From: Novosphingobium sp. HII-3
Lineage (GTDB): Bacteria; Pseudomonadota; Alphaproteobacteria; Sphingomonadales; Sphingomonadaceae
Assembly: GCF_002916655.1 (NCBI RefSeq)
Contig: NZ_PPSM01000014.1
Span: 722,903 to 786,902 of the forward strand
Length of the DNA: 64,000 bases
Direction of reading: 5' to 3'
In this document: piece by piece, positions 1 through 8,668 of the stretch
Layout: each line of letters begins with the position of its first letter
Position numbering within the stretch: position 1 is the stretch's first letter
The notes under the pieces: model-generated
Told to the model about the DNA's origin: nothing
The model's input: only the letters and a program-made list of their open reading frames with translations
The model's database searches: none
Position numbers and translations under genes: made by a program

Positions 1-1
1 G

Positions 2-1063
2 CTCAAGCTGATCCAGGAAGGCAAGGACAAGGACTCGATGGACCGTCAAAAAGCGCTCGAAGCAGCGCTCGCGCAGATTGACCGGGCGTTCGGCAAGGGC
101 TCTGCGATGAAGCTGGGCTCGAAGGAAACCATGCAGGTCGAAGCAATCTCGACTGGCTCGCTCGGCCTTGATATCGCGCTGGGCGTTGGCGGCCTGCCGC
201 GTGGCCGCGTAATCGAGATCTATGGGCCGGAAAGCTCGGGCAAGACCACGCTGGCGCTCCACTGCATCGCCGAAGCGCAGAAGACGGGCGGCACCGCCGC
301 GTTCATTGACGCGGAGCACGCGCTGGATCCTGTTTACGCCAAGAAGCTCGGCGTCAACATCGACGAACTGATCGTGTCGCAGCCGGATACCGGTGAACAG
401 GCGCTGGAAATTACCGACACTCTTGTACGCTCCAACGCGATCGACGTGCTGGTGGTGGACTCCGTTGCCGCTCTCGTGCCGCGGGCCGAAATCGAAGGCG
501 AGATGGGCGACAGCCACGTGGGCCTTCAGGCCCGGCTGATGAGCCAGTCGCTTCGCAAGCTGACAGGTTCGATCAGCCGGTCGCGCTGCATGGTGATCTT
601 CATCAACCAGCTGCGCATGAAGATCGGTGTCATGTACGGCAACCCGGAAACGACCACGGGTGGCAATGCGCTCAAGTTCTATGCCTCCGTCCGTCTCGAC
701 ATCCGTCGCACTGGCGCGATCAAGGATCGGGATGAAGTCGTCGGTAACGCGACACGCGTGAAGATCGTCAAGAACAAGGTCGCTCCGCCTTTCAAGCAGG
801 TCGAATTCGACATCATGTATGGCGAAGGTGTCTCCAAGATCGGCGAAATCCTCGACCTGGGCGTCAAGGCCGGGATCGTGGAGAAGTCTGGCGCCTGGTT
901 CAGCTATGACTCGATCCGCATTGGCCAAGGTCGCGAAAATGCCAAGACCTACCTGAAGTCCAATCCGGACGTGTGCGAGCGTCTCGAAAAGGCCATCCGG
1001 GCAAAGACGGACGGGCTGGCCGAAGAAATGATGGTCGGGCCTTCGGAAGAAGACGACGCCTGA
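2..1063 (+). CDS. recA: RecA recombinase (5' end cut by window edge)
   Basis: RecA binds single-stranded DNA, drives ATP-dependent strand exchange and triggers LexA self-cleavage in the SOS response. The frame is open from base 2 and reads [12 protein letters not shown] before the first in-window ATG at 38. That is the usual short N-terminal RecA extension in sphingomonads, so the true start lies just left of the window. Counting from the ATG at 38, the Walker A motif GPESSGKT is at residues 63-70, followed by the MAW-like [15 protein letters not shown] segment, the L1/L2 region around [17 protein letters not shown] and an acidic C-terminus (EEDDA). Length and conservation fit an intact RecA. 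A strong intrinsic terminator follows. The SOS box cannot be seen because the promoter is off-window. Confidence 0.97.
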   Translation, partial: LKLIQEGKDKDSMDRQKALEAALAQIDRAFGKGSAMKLGSKETMQVEAISTGSLGLDIALGVGGLPRGRVIEIYGPESSGKTTLALHCIAEAQKTGGTAAFIDAEHALDPVYAKKLGVNIDELIVSQPDTGEQALEITDTLVRSNAIDVLVVDSVAALVPRAEIEGEMGDSHVGLQARLMSQSLRKLTGSISRSRCMVIFINQLRMKIGVMYGNPETTTGGNALKFYASVRLDIRRTGAIKDRDEVVGNATRVKIVKNKVAPPFKQVEFDIMYGEGVSKIGEILDLGVKAGIVEKSGAWFSYDSIRIGQGRENAKTYLKSNPDVCERLEKAIRAKTDGLAEEMMVGPSEEDDA

Positions 1064-1086
1064 TCAAGGGCGGAAATATGAAAACG

Positions 1087-1122
1087 ACAACGCCTCGGCA
1101 GAAATGCCGGGGCGTTGTTGTA
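1087..1122 (+). terminator. Intrinsic terminator after recA
   Basis: A 14-base arm (1087-1100, ACAACGCCTCGGCA) pairs with 1105-1118 (TGCCGGGGCGTTGT), with one U-G wobble and a GAAA tetraloop, followed by a short T-rich tail. It begins 24 bases after the recA stop and separates recA from alaS. Confidence 0.85.
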
Positions 1123-1271
1123 TATGCCGTCCGGGCAGTCCGCTGGGGTGCTGCGTGGAACCATACGGAGGTGCCACGCAGCACGGGCCGGACGTGTCAT
1201 CGCGATTTTCGAACAGTCTGACCGTAGACTTGCGCTTGCCCACCTCGCGCGGGTGGCTTATCGGCCCGAAC

Positions 1272-3920
1272 ATGCACACGACCAACGAAATCCGCCGGTC
1301 CTTCCTCGACTATTTCGCCAGCAATGGTCACGAGGCCGTCCAGTCCGCGCCGCTCGTTCCTTACAACGATCCGACGCTGATGTTCGTGAACGCCGGTATG
1401 GTCCCCTTCAAGAACGTGTTCACAGGGCTGGAAACCCGCGCGGTTCCCCGCGCCACCTCCTCGCAGAAGTGCGTACGTGCCGGCGGCAAGCACAACGACT
1501 TGGACAATGTCGGGTACACGGCGCGGCATCACACGTTCTTTGAAATGCTGGGCAACTTCTCATTCGGCGACTATTTCAAGGAACAGGCGATCACACACGC
1601 CTGGACTCTGCTCACGAAGGAGTGGGGTCTTCCTGCCGAAAAGCTGCTCGTCACCGTCTATCACACCGACGATGAAGCGTTCGATCTGTGGAAGAAGATC
1701 GCGGGGTTGCCGGAGAGCAAGATTATCCGGATCGCCACCAAGGACAACTTCTGGGCCATGGGTGACGAAGGCCCTTGTGGCCCGTGCTCCGAGATCTTCT
1801 TCGATCACGGAGATCACATCTGGGGCGGCCCTCCCGGCTCGCCCGAGGAAGACGGCGACCGCTTCATCGAGATCTGGAACCTCGTGTTCATGCAGTTCGA
1901 GCAGGCGGCCGGGGAGATTGTCGGCAATCTTCCCAAGCCCTCCATCGACACCGGCATGGGGCTCGAGCGCATTTCGGCCGTCATGCAGGGCGTGCACGAC
2001 AACTACGACATTGATACTTTCAAGGCTCTGATTTCAGCGTCCGAAAGCCTGACCGGCGTCGCCGCGCAAGGCGAGAGCCGGGCCAGCCACCGTGTCATCG
2101 CCGACCACCTGCGTTCCACCAGTTTCCTGCTGGCGGACGGCGTGCTGCCTTCGAACGAAGGCCGCGGCTATGTGCTTCGTCGCATCATGCGCCGGGCCAT
2201 GCGCCACGCCCATCTGCTGGGCGCGAAGGATCCGCTGATGCATCGCCTGGTGCCGGCACTGGTGGCCGAAATGGGCCAGGCCTATCCCGAACTCGGTCGT
2301 GCGCAGCCGCTGATCGAGGAGACGCTGGAGCGCGAGGAGGTGCAATTCCGCCGCACTCTTTCCAACGGCCTGCGCCTGCTCGACGAGGCGACGGCCGACA
2401 TGAACGAGGGTGGTGAGCTGCCGGGTGAAACGGCCTTCAAGCTCTATGACACCTACGGTTTTCCCTATGACCTGACCGAGGATGCGCTGCGTTCGCGCGG
2501 GATCGGCGTTGACAAGGCCGGGTTCGACGCCGCCATGGCGCAGCAGAAGGCCGCCGCGCGCGCGGCGTGGAAGGGCTCTGGCCAGGCCGCGGACAGCGAA
2601 GTCTGGTTCGACATCGCGGAGCGCGAAGGCGCGAGCGAGTTCACCGGCTACACGTCCACGACCGGCGAAGGCCAGGTGGTGGCCCTTGTGAAAGACGGCA
2701 GGGAAGTGGCGGCAGCCGAAGCGGGCGAACAGGTCGTCGTGCTGACCAACCAGACGCCCTTCTATGGGGAATCCGGTGGACAGGAAGGCGACCGGGGCGA
2801 GATCCTGGGTGCCAACGGTCTCAGGATCGCGGTCGTGGATACTTCAAAGCCGCTCGGGCGCCTTCATGCGATGAGCGGCATCGTCGAATCGGGCACCATC
2901 CAGGTCGGTGATGCAGTTCATCTGGCCGTCGACGTGGAGCGCCGCGATGCGGTTCGCGCGAACCACTCGGCCACGCACCTGCTCCATGCGGCGCTGCGAA
3001 ACCGCCTTGGCGGCCATGTGACGCAGAAGGGTTCGCTCGTTGCCGCCGATCGCCTGCGCTTCGACTTTTCACATCCCAAGGCGCTGACGGAAGACGACAT
3101 CTCCGCGATCGAGGCGGAAGTGAACGCCGAAATCCGCGCGAACGAGCAGGTGCTTACGCGGCTCATGACCCCGGACGACGCGATCGCGGCGGGTGCCATG
3201 GCTCTTTTCGGCGAGAAGTATGGGGATGAGGTTCGTGTGCTCTCCATGGGGCGCAGCTCGAGTGAGCGTACATACTCGGTAGAGCTTTGCGGCGGCACCC
3301 ATGTGCGCGCCACGGGTGACATCGGCCTGTTTCGCATCGTTTCAGAGAGCGCGGTCTCCTCAGGGGTACGGCGTATCGAGGCGATGACGGGCGAAGGGGC
3401 CCGGCAGTGGCTCATTGGCCGCGAAAACGCATTGAAGAACGCGGCGGGCCTGCTGCGGACGACGCCTGAAGAGGTGGAAGCACGAGTCGCCGCCTTGCTG
3501 GACGAGCGCCGAAAGCTGGAACGCGAATTGGCGGATGCCAAGAAGGCGCTGGCCCTCGGTGGCGGTTCGGCTCAGGCCGAGGCGGCTGACGAAGAGGTCA
3601 ACGGTATCAAGTTCTCAGGGCAGGTCCTGCAGGGGCTGGATCCCAAGGAGCTGCGTGGGCTGCTGGATCAGGCGAAGCAGCGGCTCGGCTCGGGCGTGGC
3701 CGTTGCCATCGCCGTGAACGACGGCAAGGCGAGCGTTGCCGCCGCCGTCACGGACGATCTCACCGCTCGGGTCAGCGCTGTCGATCTCGTGCGCAAGGGG
3801 GTCGAGACGCTCGGCGGCAAGGGCGGTGGCGGCCGCGCCGACATGGCCCAGGGCGGCGGGCCGGACGGCAGCAAGGCGGCTGACGCTCTGGCATCGGTGA
3901 AGGCGTTGCTGGCCGGCTGA
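1272..3920 (+). CDS. alaS: Alanyl-tRNA synthetase
   Basis: Charges tRNA-Ala and hydrolyses mischarged Ser/Gly-tRNA-Ala. The start at ATG 1272 ([15 protein letters not shown]) is chosen because all AlaS proteins begin with this motif-1 region; the frame is open upstream but that sequence is not family-like. Product 882 aa, normal length. The class II catalytic core fills about residues 1-245. The editing domain has the zinc motifs HSATHLLH at about 563-570 and CGGTH at about 672. A coiled-coil plus C-terminal glycine-rich DHHA1 domain ends at [18 protein letters not shown]. It follows recA after the terminator, so it probably has its own promoter in 1123-1271; I see no clear regulatory element there. 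Confidence 0.96.
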   Translation: MHTTNEIRRSFLDYFASNGHEAVQSAPLVPYNDPTLMFVNAGMVPFKNVFTGLETRAVPRATSSQKCVRAGGKHNDLDNVGYTARHHTFFEMLGNFSFGDYFKEQAITHAWTLLTKEWGLPAEKLLVTVYHTDDEAFDLWKKIAGLPESKIIRIATKDNFWAMGDEGPCGPCSEIFFDHGDHIWGGPPGSPEEDGDRFIEIWNLVFMQFEQAAGEIVGNLPKPSIDTGMGLERISAVMQGVHDNYDIDTFKALISASESLTGVAAQGESRASHRVIADHLRSTSFLLADGVLPSNEGRGYVLRRIMRRAMRHAHLLGAKDPLMHRLVPALVAEMGQAYPELGRAQPLIEETLEREEVQFRRTLSNGLRLLDEATADMNEGGELPGETAFKLYDTYGFPYDLTEDALRSRGIGVDKAGFDAAMAQQKAAARAAWKGSGQAADSEVWFDIAEREGASEFTGYTSTTGEGQVVALVKDGREVAAAEAGEQVVVLTNQTPFYGESGGQEGDRGEILGANGLRIAVVDTSKPLGRLHAMSGIVESGTIQVGDAVHLAVDVERRDAVRANHSATHLLHAALRNRLGGHVTQKGSLVAADRLRFDFSHPKALTEDDISAIEAEVNAEIRANEQVLTRLMTPDDAIAAGAMALFGEKYGDEVRVLSMGRSSSERTYSVELCGGTHVRATGDIGLFRIVSESAVSSGVRRIEAMTGEGARQWLIGRENALKNAAGLLRTTPEEVEARVAALLDERRKLERELADAKKALALGGGSAQAEAADEEVNGIKFSGQVLQGLDPKELRGLLDQAKQRLGSGVAVAIAVNDGKASVAAAVTDDLTARVSAVDLVRKGVETLGGKGGGGRADMAQGGGPDGSKAADALASVKALLAG

Positions 3921-3945
3921 CGCGGCGCCGCAAAGGCAGCCCGCG

Positions 3946-4908
3946 TCAGACGAGCGAGGGGCGTCGGTGCGCTGAAAGGCAGCTGACGACCCCGGCCGTA
4001 ATCAGCCCGAAGGCGCCAACCTCAAGCGCCGCCGGAAGGCGACCTTCCCAAGCGAAGGCATAAAGCAGCGCGAACAGCGTTTCGAACAGGATCATCTGCC
4101 CGACCAGCGTGAGGGGCAGCAGCCGGCTCGCTCGGTTCCACAAGGCGTTGCCAAGGATGGAGGCCAGCAGGGCAACGCCGGTCGAGGTGCCGGCCAGCAC
4201 CAGCCATTCGGCCGCCGGCCGGCTCCAGTCATCCATGAAGACCGATATAGGCACGAGCAGCATGGCAAGGCCGCCGGTGAGGAGACCGGTAAGCAGGTTC
4301 CACTCATGCACGGAGAGCCGCGTTCGGGAGAGGCAGCGCACGTTGGCGACGGCGAACGTGGTCCACGATGCAAGCGCGCAGACGGCGTAACCAAGGCCGA
4401 GAAGGCGATCCGCCGTGGCGGCGGACGAGGGCGCTGCGAGAGCCTGCCACCCGATACAGACGCCGCCCGCCACGCAGAGCAGAAGCGAAGGCAGCAAACG
4501 GGTGAGTGGAACGGCGCCGTGGTCTCGGCTGCCGATCACGGTGACGAGCACGGGAAGGAAGCCCATCACCAGCGAGGTGAGCGCGGCACCTCCCGATTGC
4601 ACCGCGGCGGCAAGGAAGATGTAGTAGACGATGTTCCCGGTGAGCGCGAGCCAGGCGAGACTGAGCCATTCCCGCCGCTTCAGCGCTGCAAGGACGGCGC
4701 GCAGCCGGGGCGCGATCAGTGCAACGGACGCCGCACCATAGCACAGGTAGCGCCCGATCGAGAGCTGCAGCGGCCCGAACCCCGCCGCGAGTTCGGGAGC
4801 AAGGAAGACCAGCCCCCACAAGGCCCCCGCGCCGGCTCCCGCCAGCACGCCGCGAACGGTCGCACCGGCGGAGGATGAGGCGCCAATATGTTCGACAGAA
4901 GTGGCCAT
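3946..4908 (-). CDS. EamA/DMT-family transporter
   Basis: Predicted inner-membrane metabolite exporter of the drug/metabolite transporter superfamily with about ten hydrophobic segments and two EamA repeats. Start chosen at ATG 4908 (MATSVEHIG), which has an upstream GGAAAG; a GTG at 4932 in frame is the alternative. About 320 aa. Typical features are the glycine-rich first helix (GAGALWGLVFLAP), the NIVYYIFLAAAVQSGGAALTS segment and the second-repeat end ALLYAFAWEGRLPAALEVG. It is divergent from an Lrp/AsnC regulator with 95 bases between the starts, the classic layout for an Lrp-controlled amino-acid exporter. The substrate cannot be read from sequence. Confidence 0.85.
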   Translation of the reverse strand: MATSVEHIGASSSAGATVRGVLAGAGAGALWGLVFLAPELAAGFGPLQLSIGRYLCYGAASVALIAPRLRAVLAALKRREWLSLAWLALTGNIVYYIFLAAAVQSGGAALTSLVMGFLPVLVTVIGSRDHGAVPLTRLLPSLLLCVAGGVCIGWQALAAPSSAATADRLLGLGYAVCALASWTTFAVANVRCLSRTRLSVHEWNLLTGLLTGGLAMLLVPISVFMDDWSRPAAEWLVLAGTSTGVALLASILGNALWNRASRLLPLTLVGQMILFETLFALLYAFAWEGRLPAALEVGAFGLITAGVVSCLSAHRRPSLV

Positions 4909-4982
4909 GTCTGCTTTCCACCGGAAGGACACCGAGCGATTACACGGATGTGATCGGGTTTTGCGCTCTTGATTTACCCCCT

Positions 4983-4995
4983 GATTGCAACAATC
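4983..4995. promoter_or_regulatory. Small dyad in the transporter/Lrp intergenic region
   Basis: GATTG-CAA-CAATC is a perfect 5-bp inverted repeat 8 bases before the regulator ATG, within the 95-base divergent promoter region. Lrp/AsnC proteins often bind such imperfect AT-rich dyads next to their own gene. Assignment to this regulator is inference from position. Confidence 0.35.
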
Positions 4996-5003
4996 ACTCG
5001 GTT

Positions 5004-5480
5004 ATGCCGCGCAAACCTGACGATATCGATGCCTTCGACCGTGCCATTCTGCGTATCCTGCAGCGCGACAACAAGACGCCGCAGCGCACGATCGCAGAAG
5101 CTGTCAATCTTTCGGCCGCTGCGGTGCAGCGCCGTATCGCGGCGATGGAAAAATCCGGTGTCATTGCTGCCAACGTGGCGATCGTGGATCCGGAGGCGCT
5201 GTCGCTGGGCGTGACGGCGGTTGTGGAAGTCTTCCTTCGCGATGAGCGCACGGCCAGCATCGATCGCGCCAAGACGCTGTTCCGAGGGACGCCGGAGGTA
5301 CAGCAATGCTACTATACGACCGGCGGCACCAGCTTCGTACTGATCATCGTCACGGCGGACATGCGGGCGTACGAAGCCCTGACGCGCCGCCTGTTCTCGG
5401 ACCACGAATGGGTCGCGAGCTTCCGTACACTGGTGGCGCTCGATCGCGTGAAGAGCGGGGCCGAGCTGCTCGTTCCGTGA
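5004..5480 (+). CDS. Lrp/AsnC-family transcriptional regulator
   Basis: 158-aa feast/famine regulator. The N-terminal winged helix-turn-helix is at residues 8-55 (IDAFDRAILRILQRDN...TIAEAVNLSAAAVQRRIAAME). The C-terminal RAM ligand-binding domain is at about 65-150 (VTAVVEVFLRDE..., VQQCYYTTGGTSFVLIIV, FSDHEWVASFRTLVALD). The start ATG 5004 precedes MPRKPDDIDAFDR, a standard family N-terminus. Being divergent from the EamA transporter, it most likely controls that gene in response to an amino acid. Confidence 0.9.
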   Translation: MPRKPDDIDAFDRAILRILQRDNKTPQRTIAEAVNLSAAAVQRRIAAMEKSGVIAANVAIVDPEALSLGVTAVVEVFLRDERTASIDRAKTLFRGTPEVQQCYYTTGGTSFVLIIVTADMRAYEALTRRLFSDHEWVASFRTLVALDRVKSGAELLVP

Positions 5481-5489
5481 AGGGCGGAC

Positions 5490-7262
5490 TTAGGCGGACT
5501 GGCGCAGTTGCCCGGTCTTCAGCGACGGCTTCTCGGCCAGGCCACCCTCCTCCATAATCATCTGGCGGAACTCGTCCCTCTTCTCGTGAATGGAGGCGAT
5601 GACCGGTCCCATGGCCACGCCGGTTTCAACCAGCGCGGCTTCGGACAGCTGGAGTGAGCTTTCCAGTGTCTCCGGCACCGCATAGCTCGCCCCTGCGCGG
5701 TAGAGCTGCGCGGCGTGGTCGGCGTCGCGGGCGCGGGCGAGGATCGGCAGGTCCGGAAACTGCATGCGCAATTTGCGCACGATGCGCTGGGCGGTAACCG
5801 GCTCGTCCATTGTAAGGATGACCGCTGCCGAATCGGCTGCTCCCAGGCGCAGGAGCGCGTCTCCACGTCCAGCGTTCCCGAACGCCACCGAGTAACCGAG
5901 CCGTCTTCCCTGCGCGACAAGATCGGCGTCGCTGTCGATCGCGAGATAGGGGCGGCCGTGACGCGTCAGCATATCGGCCACCAGATGACCCACGCGGCCA
6001 AACCCCACGATCAGCGTGGGCGGCTTTGTCTGGTCTTCGGGCGGCCGGTGAGGCGTTTCGGCGCGGTCGACCCGCTTTGCCATGACCTTGCCGAGCATGG
6101 CGAGCAGAGGGGTCACCATCAGGCCCAACGCTGTCACGATCTGCCAGAACTGCGCGGTCCCCGGCTGGATCAGCTGCGCAGTCGCGGCCGCCGTGAGCAC
6201 GATCAGCGTGGTCTCCGATGGGCTCGACATGAGAATGCCGGCCTCCATCGCGGTGCCGCGACGGGCCCCCATGACGCGCAGCATGACGCCGGTGACGAAA
6301 GCCTTGAGCAGGATCACGGCCACGGTGGCGATGACGATCGAGGCGAGATTCTCCCACACCACGGCAAGGTCGATGCTCATGCCGATGGTGATGAGGAACA
6401 CGCCGAGAGCAAGGCCCTTGAAGGGCTCGGTAATCTGTTCGACCTCTGAGTGATACTCGGTCTCAGCGATCAGCAGGCCCGCGACAAGGGCGCCGACGAT
6501 CGGCGAAAGTCCGGCTGCGGCCGTTGCCAGAGACGCGACGATCACGACCAGCAGACTCGCGGCTAGGAAAAGCTCAGGGCTCTTGGTCCGGGCCGCCTGC
6601 GCGAACAGCGGCGGCAGGAGATAGCGGCCGAAGAACAGAAGGCCGACGATGACAATCGTGCCCCACAGCAGGGTGTCGAGCAGAGCGTTCACGCCGCCCC
6701 CCGCACTCGGCCCGAGGGCGCCCAGAAGGAAGATGATCGGAACGAGGGCGATGTCCTCCAGCAGGAGCATGGCCAGCGCAGCCTTGCCAACCGATGTCGT
6801 CGCCTCCGTGATCTTGAGGACCAGCGCGGTCGAGGAGAGGGCAAGGGCAAGGCCCAGAGCCAGGGCACCGGAAAAGCTCTGCCCGATCGCCGCAAGGATA
6901 AAGGTCAGGGACGCAGAAATGACCACGAGTTCAAGCGACCCGAGGCCGAACACCATCCGGCGCATGTCCCACAGGCGCGCGAAGGACAGTTCCAGGCCGA
7001 TGGAAAACAGAAGCAGGATGATGCCGAACTCGGCGAAGATTTCCAGACCTTCGGGATCGGTGATGGTGATGTAGTGAAGCCCGGGGTGGTCGAATACCAG
7101 GCGACCGAGGCCGAACGGCCCCACCAGAAGCCCCACCAGGATGAAGCCGATGACCGGCGTGATGCGGAAACGATTGAAAACCGGGATGACGATGCCCGCT
7201 GCACCCAGGATCACCAGGGCGTCGGACATGACGGGAGAATAGAGGTCGTGGCTGCCGGACAT
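5490..7262 (-). CDS. KefB/KefC-type cation:proton antiporter with RCK domain
   Basis: CPA2-family monovalent cation:proton antiporter in the inner membrane. About twelve hydrophobic segments fill residues 1-390, including GFILVGLLVGPFGLG, LELSFARLWDMRR and LALALSSTALVLKI. A cytosolic TrkA-N/RCK nucleotide-binding domain begins at about 405 with the Rossmann motif VGFGRVGHLVADML and runs to YAVPETLESSLQLSEAALV. Start placed at ATG 7262 (MSGSHDLYSPV); ATG 7229 and an upstream in-frame codon are alternatives, none with a strong ribosome site. About 590 aa. It ends 9 bases from the convergent Lrp gene. Role by family: K+ efflux or pH and electrophile stress. Confidence 0.88.
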   Translation of the reverse strand: MSGSHDLYSPVMSDALVILGAAGIVIPVFNRFRITPVIGFILVGLLVGPFGLGRLVFDHPGLHYITITDPEGLEIFAEFGIILLLFSIGLELSFARLWDMRRMVFGLGSLELVVISASLTFILAAIGQSFSGALALGLALALSSTALVLKITEATTSVGKAALAMLLLEDIALVPIIFLLGALGPSAGGGVNALLDTLLWGTIVIVGLLFFGRYLLPPLFAQAARTKSPELFLAASLLVVIVASLATAAAGLSPIVGALVAGLLIAETEYHSEVEQITEPFKGLALGVFLITIGMSIDLAVVWENLASIVIATVAVILLKAFVTGVMLRVMGARRGTAMEAGILMSSPSETTLIVLTAAATAQLIQPGTAQFWQIVTALGLMVTPLLAMLGKVMAKRVDRAETPHRPPEDQTKPPTLIVGFGRVGHLVADMLTRHGRPYLAIDSDADLVAQGRRLGYSVAFGNAGRGDALLRLGAADSAAVILTMDEPVTAQRIVRKLRMQFPDLPILARARDADHAAQLYRAGASYAVPETLESSLQLSEAALVETGVAMGPVIASIHEKRDEFRQMIMEEGGLAEKPSLKTGQLRQSA

Positions 7263-7466
7263 TCTTGGCAGACTAGGGCAGCGTCGCCTTCTAGGAAACG
7301 GCAAGTTTCCCGGTTTTTTGATCTGCCCGCCTCGACTGCCGCCTTCCCGCCGAGGGCGAAGCGGGGTCGGAGGGACGAACAGACTCGGGACATTTCCCTG
7401 CTCGCTGTTCCCGGTCTGCGCAACTTCACTTGGCGTTCAGCAAAGCGCTGGCTATAGACCCGTCCC

Positions 7467-8261
7467 ATGACCGCACGCTCGTCGCTCAAGACCGCCTTTC
7501 TCATCGCCGCCGCAGGGGCGATCGTTCTCACTGCCGGATGCGGCGGACGCGCCAAAAGCCGCGACACCGCTTACGTGGCACGTGACGTGGATACGCTTTA
7601 CGCGGCTGCGCAGGAGCGCCTCAACACGGGTCGCACGCGACAGGCGGCAGCGCTGTTCGACGAAGTCGAGCGTCAGCATCCCTATTCGCCGTGGGCGCGC
7701 CGCGCCCAGCTGATGAGCGCGTTCAGCTATTACGCCGCACGCGACTACAACAAGGCTATCCAATCCGCGCAGCGCTTCCTGTCGATCCATCCCGGCAACA
7801 AGGATGCGCCCTACGCATATTATCTCATCGCGATCTGCTACTATGAACAGATCAGCGACGTGACCCGCGATCAGAAGGCGACGGAGCAGGCCAAGCAGGC
7901 GCTCACCGACGTGATGCGTCGCTACCCCGGCACGACGTATGCGCGCGACGCACAGCTCAAGATCGACCTTGTGAACGATCACCTCGCGGGCAAGGAGATG
8001 ACCATTGGTCGTTCCTACGAACGCAGCGGCAAGTGGCTCGCCGCGACGCTGCGCTTCCGCAATGTGGTCGATAATTTCCAGACCACCAGCCATACGCCCG
8101 AGGCGCTGTACCGTCTGGTTGAGGGCTATCTCTCTCTGGGGATCCCGGAAGAGGCGCAGAAGGCCGCTGCAGTTCTGGAAGAGAACTATCCCCGCAGCTC
8201 GTGGTACGCCCGTGCCTACAAGCTGATGGCCAAGCACGCGCCGGAAAACGTCGCGGCGTGA
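7467..8261 (+). CDS. bamD: Outer-membrane assembly lipoprotein BamD
   Basis: Essential lipoprotein of the BAM complex that inserts beta-barrels into the outer membrane. 264 aa. The signal peptide ends in the lipobox LTAGC with the lipidated Cys25. Tandem TPR repeats follow (LYAAAQERLNTGRTRQAAALFDEVERQHPYSPWARRAQL, then DYNKAIQSAQRFLSIHPGN). The HPYSPWA and DAPYAYYLIAICYYEQI motifs are diagnostic of YfiO/ComL. Downstream sits recN, often a neighbour of bamD in alphaproteobacteria, but here a TonB-receptor gene lies between them. Confidence 0.95.
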   Translation: MTARSSLKTAFLIAAAGAIVLTAGCGGRAKSRDTAYVARDVDTLYAAAQERLNTGRTRQAAALFDEVERQHPYSPWARRAQLMSAFSYYAARDYNKAIQSAQRFLSIHPGNKDAPYAYYLIAICYYEQISDVTRDQKATEQAKQALTDVMRRYPGTTYARDAQLKIDLVNDHLAGKEMTIGRSYERSGKWLAATLRFRNVVDNFQTTSHTPEALYRLVEGYLSLGIPEEAQKAAAVLEENYPRSSWYARAYKLMAKHAPENVAA

Positions 8262-8668
8262 TCGAGACGCGCGGTTCAGCCGCGCGAATCATCCTCAAGA
8301 GCGCTTGATCCTCGCGGGTTTACCGCATCACGCCGGGCTTGCCTGAAGCCGCGGTGTGAAAGCGCGTGCCTGCTTCCTGTCACGAACTGGAATGCAGTTG
8401 CGCTTTAGGGCGCGATAGCTGAAATCTATTGTCTACCTCGTGGCTTGAGATATAAGGCTCAACAGCGCAGAACGAGGGAGACGGCAACAGGGGGGCGCAT
8501 AGGCGCGCTTCCTGATTTCCCCCTCTCACATCAGTCCGGCCCGGCATTCGACCACGAAGCCGCGGATCCGGACAGCGCGCCATACCTGCCGGCCCGGAGG
8601 GGGCGGCCGAACAGCAGGTGCAAACCGGACAGCCGGATGCATTCAATTCCCTGACAAAGGATTTGAAC
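8262..8668. other. Noncoding gap between bamD and the TonB receptor
   Basis: About 407 bases without a convincing gene. Just after the bamD stop, a 7-bp perfect hairpin (CGCGCGG 8268-8274, CCGCGCG 8280-8286, loop TTCAG) could be a weak terminator, though no T-run follows. The rest should hold the receptor promoter and a long leader. I see no Fur-like 19-mer, riboswitch architecture or repeat. Confidence 0.6.
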
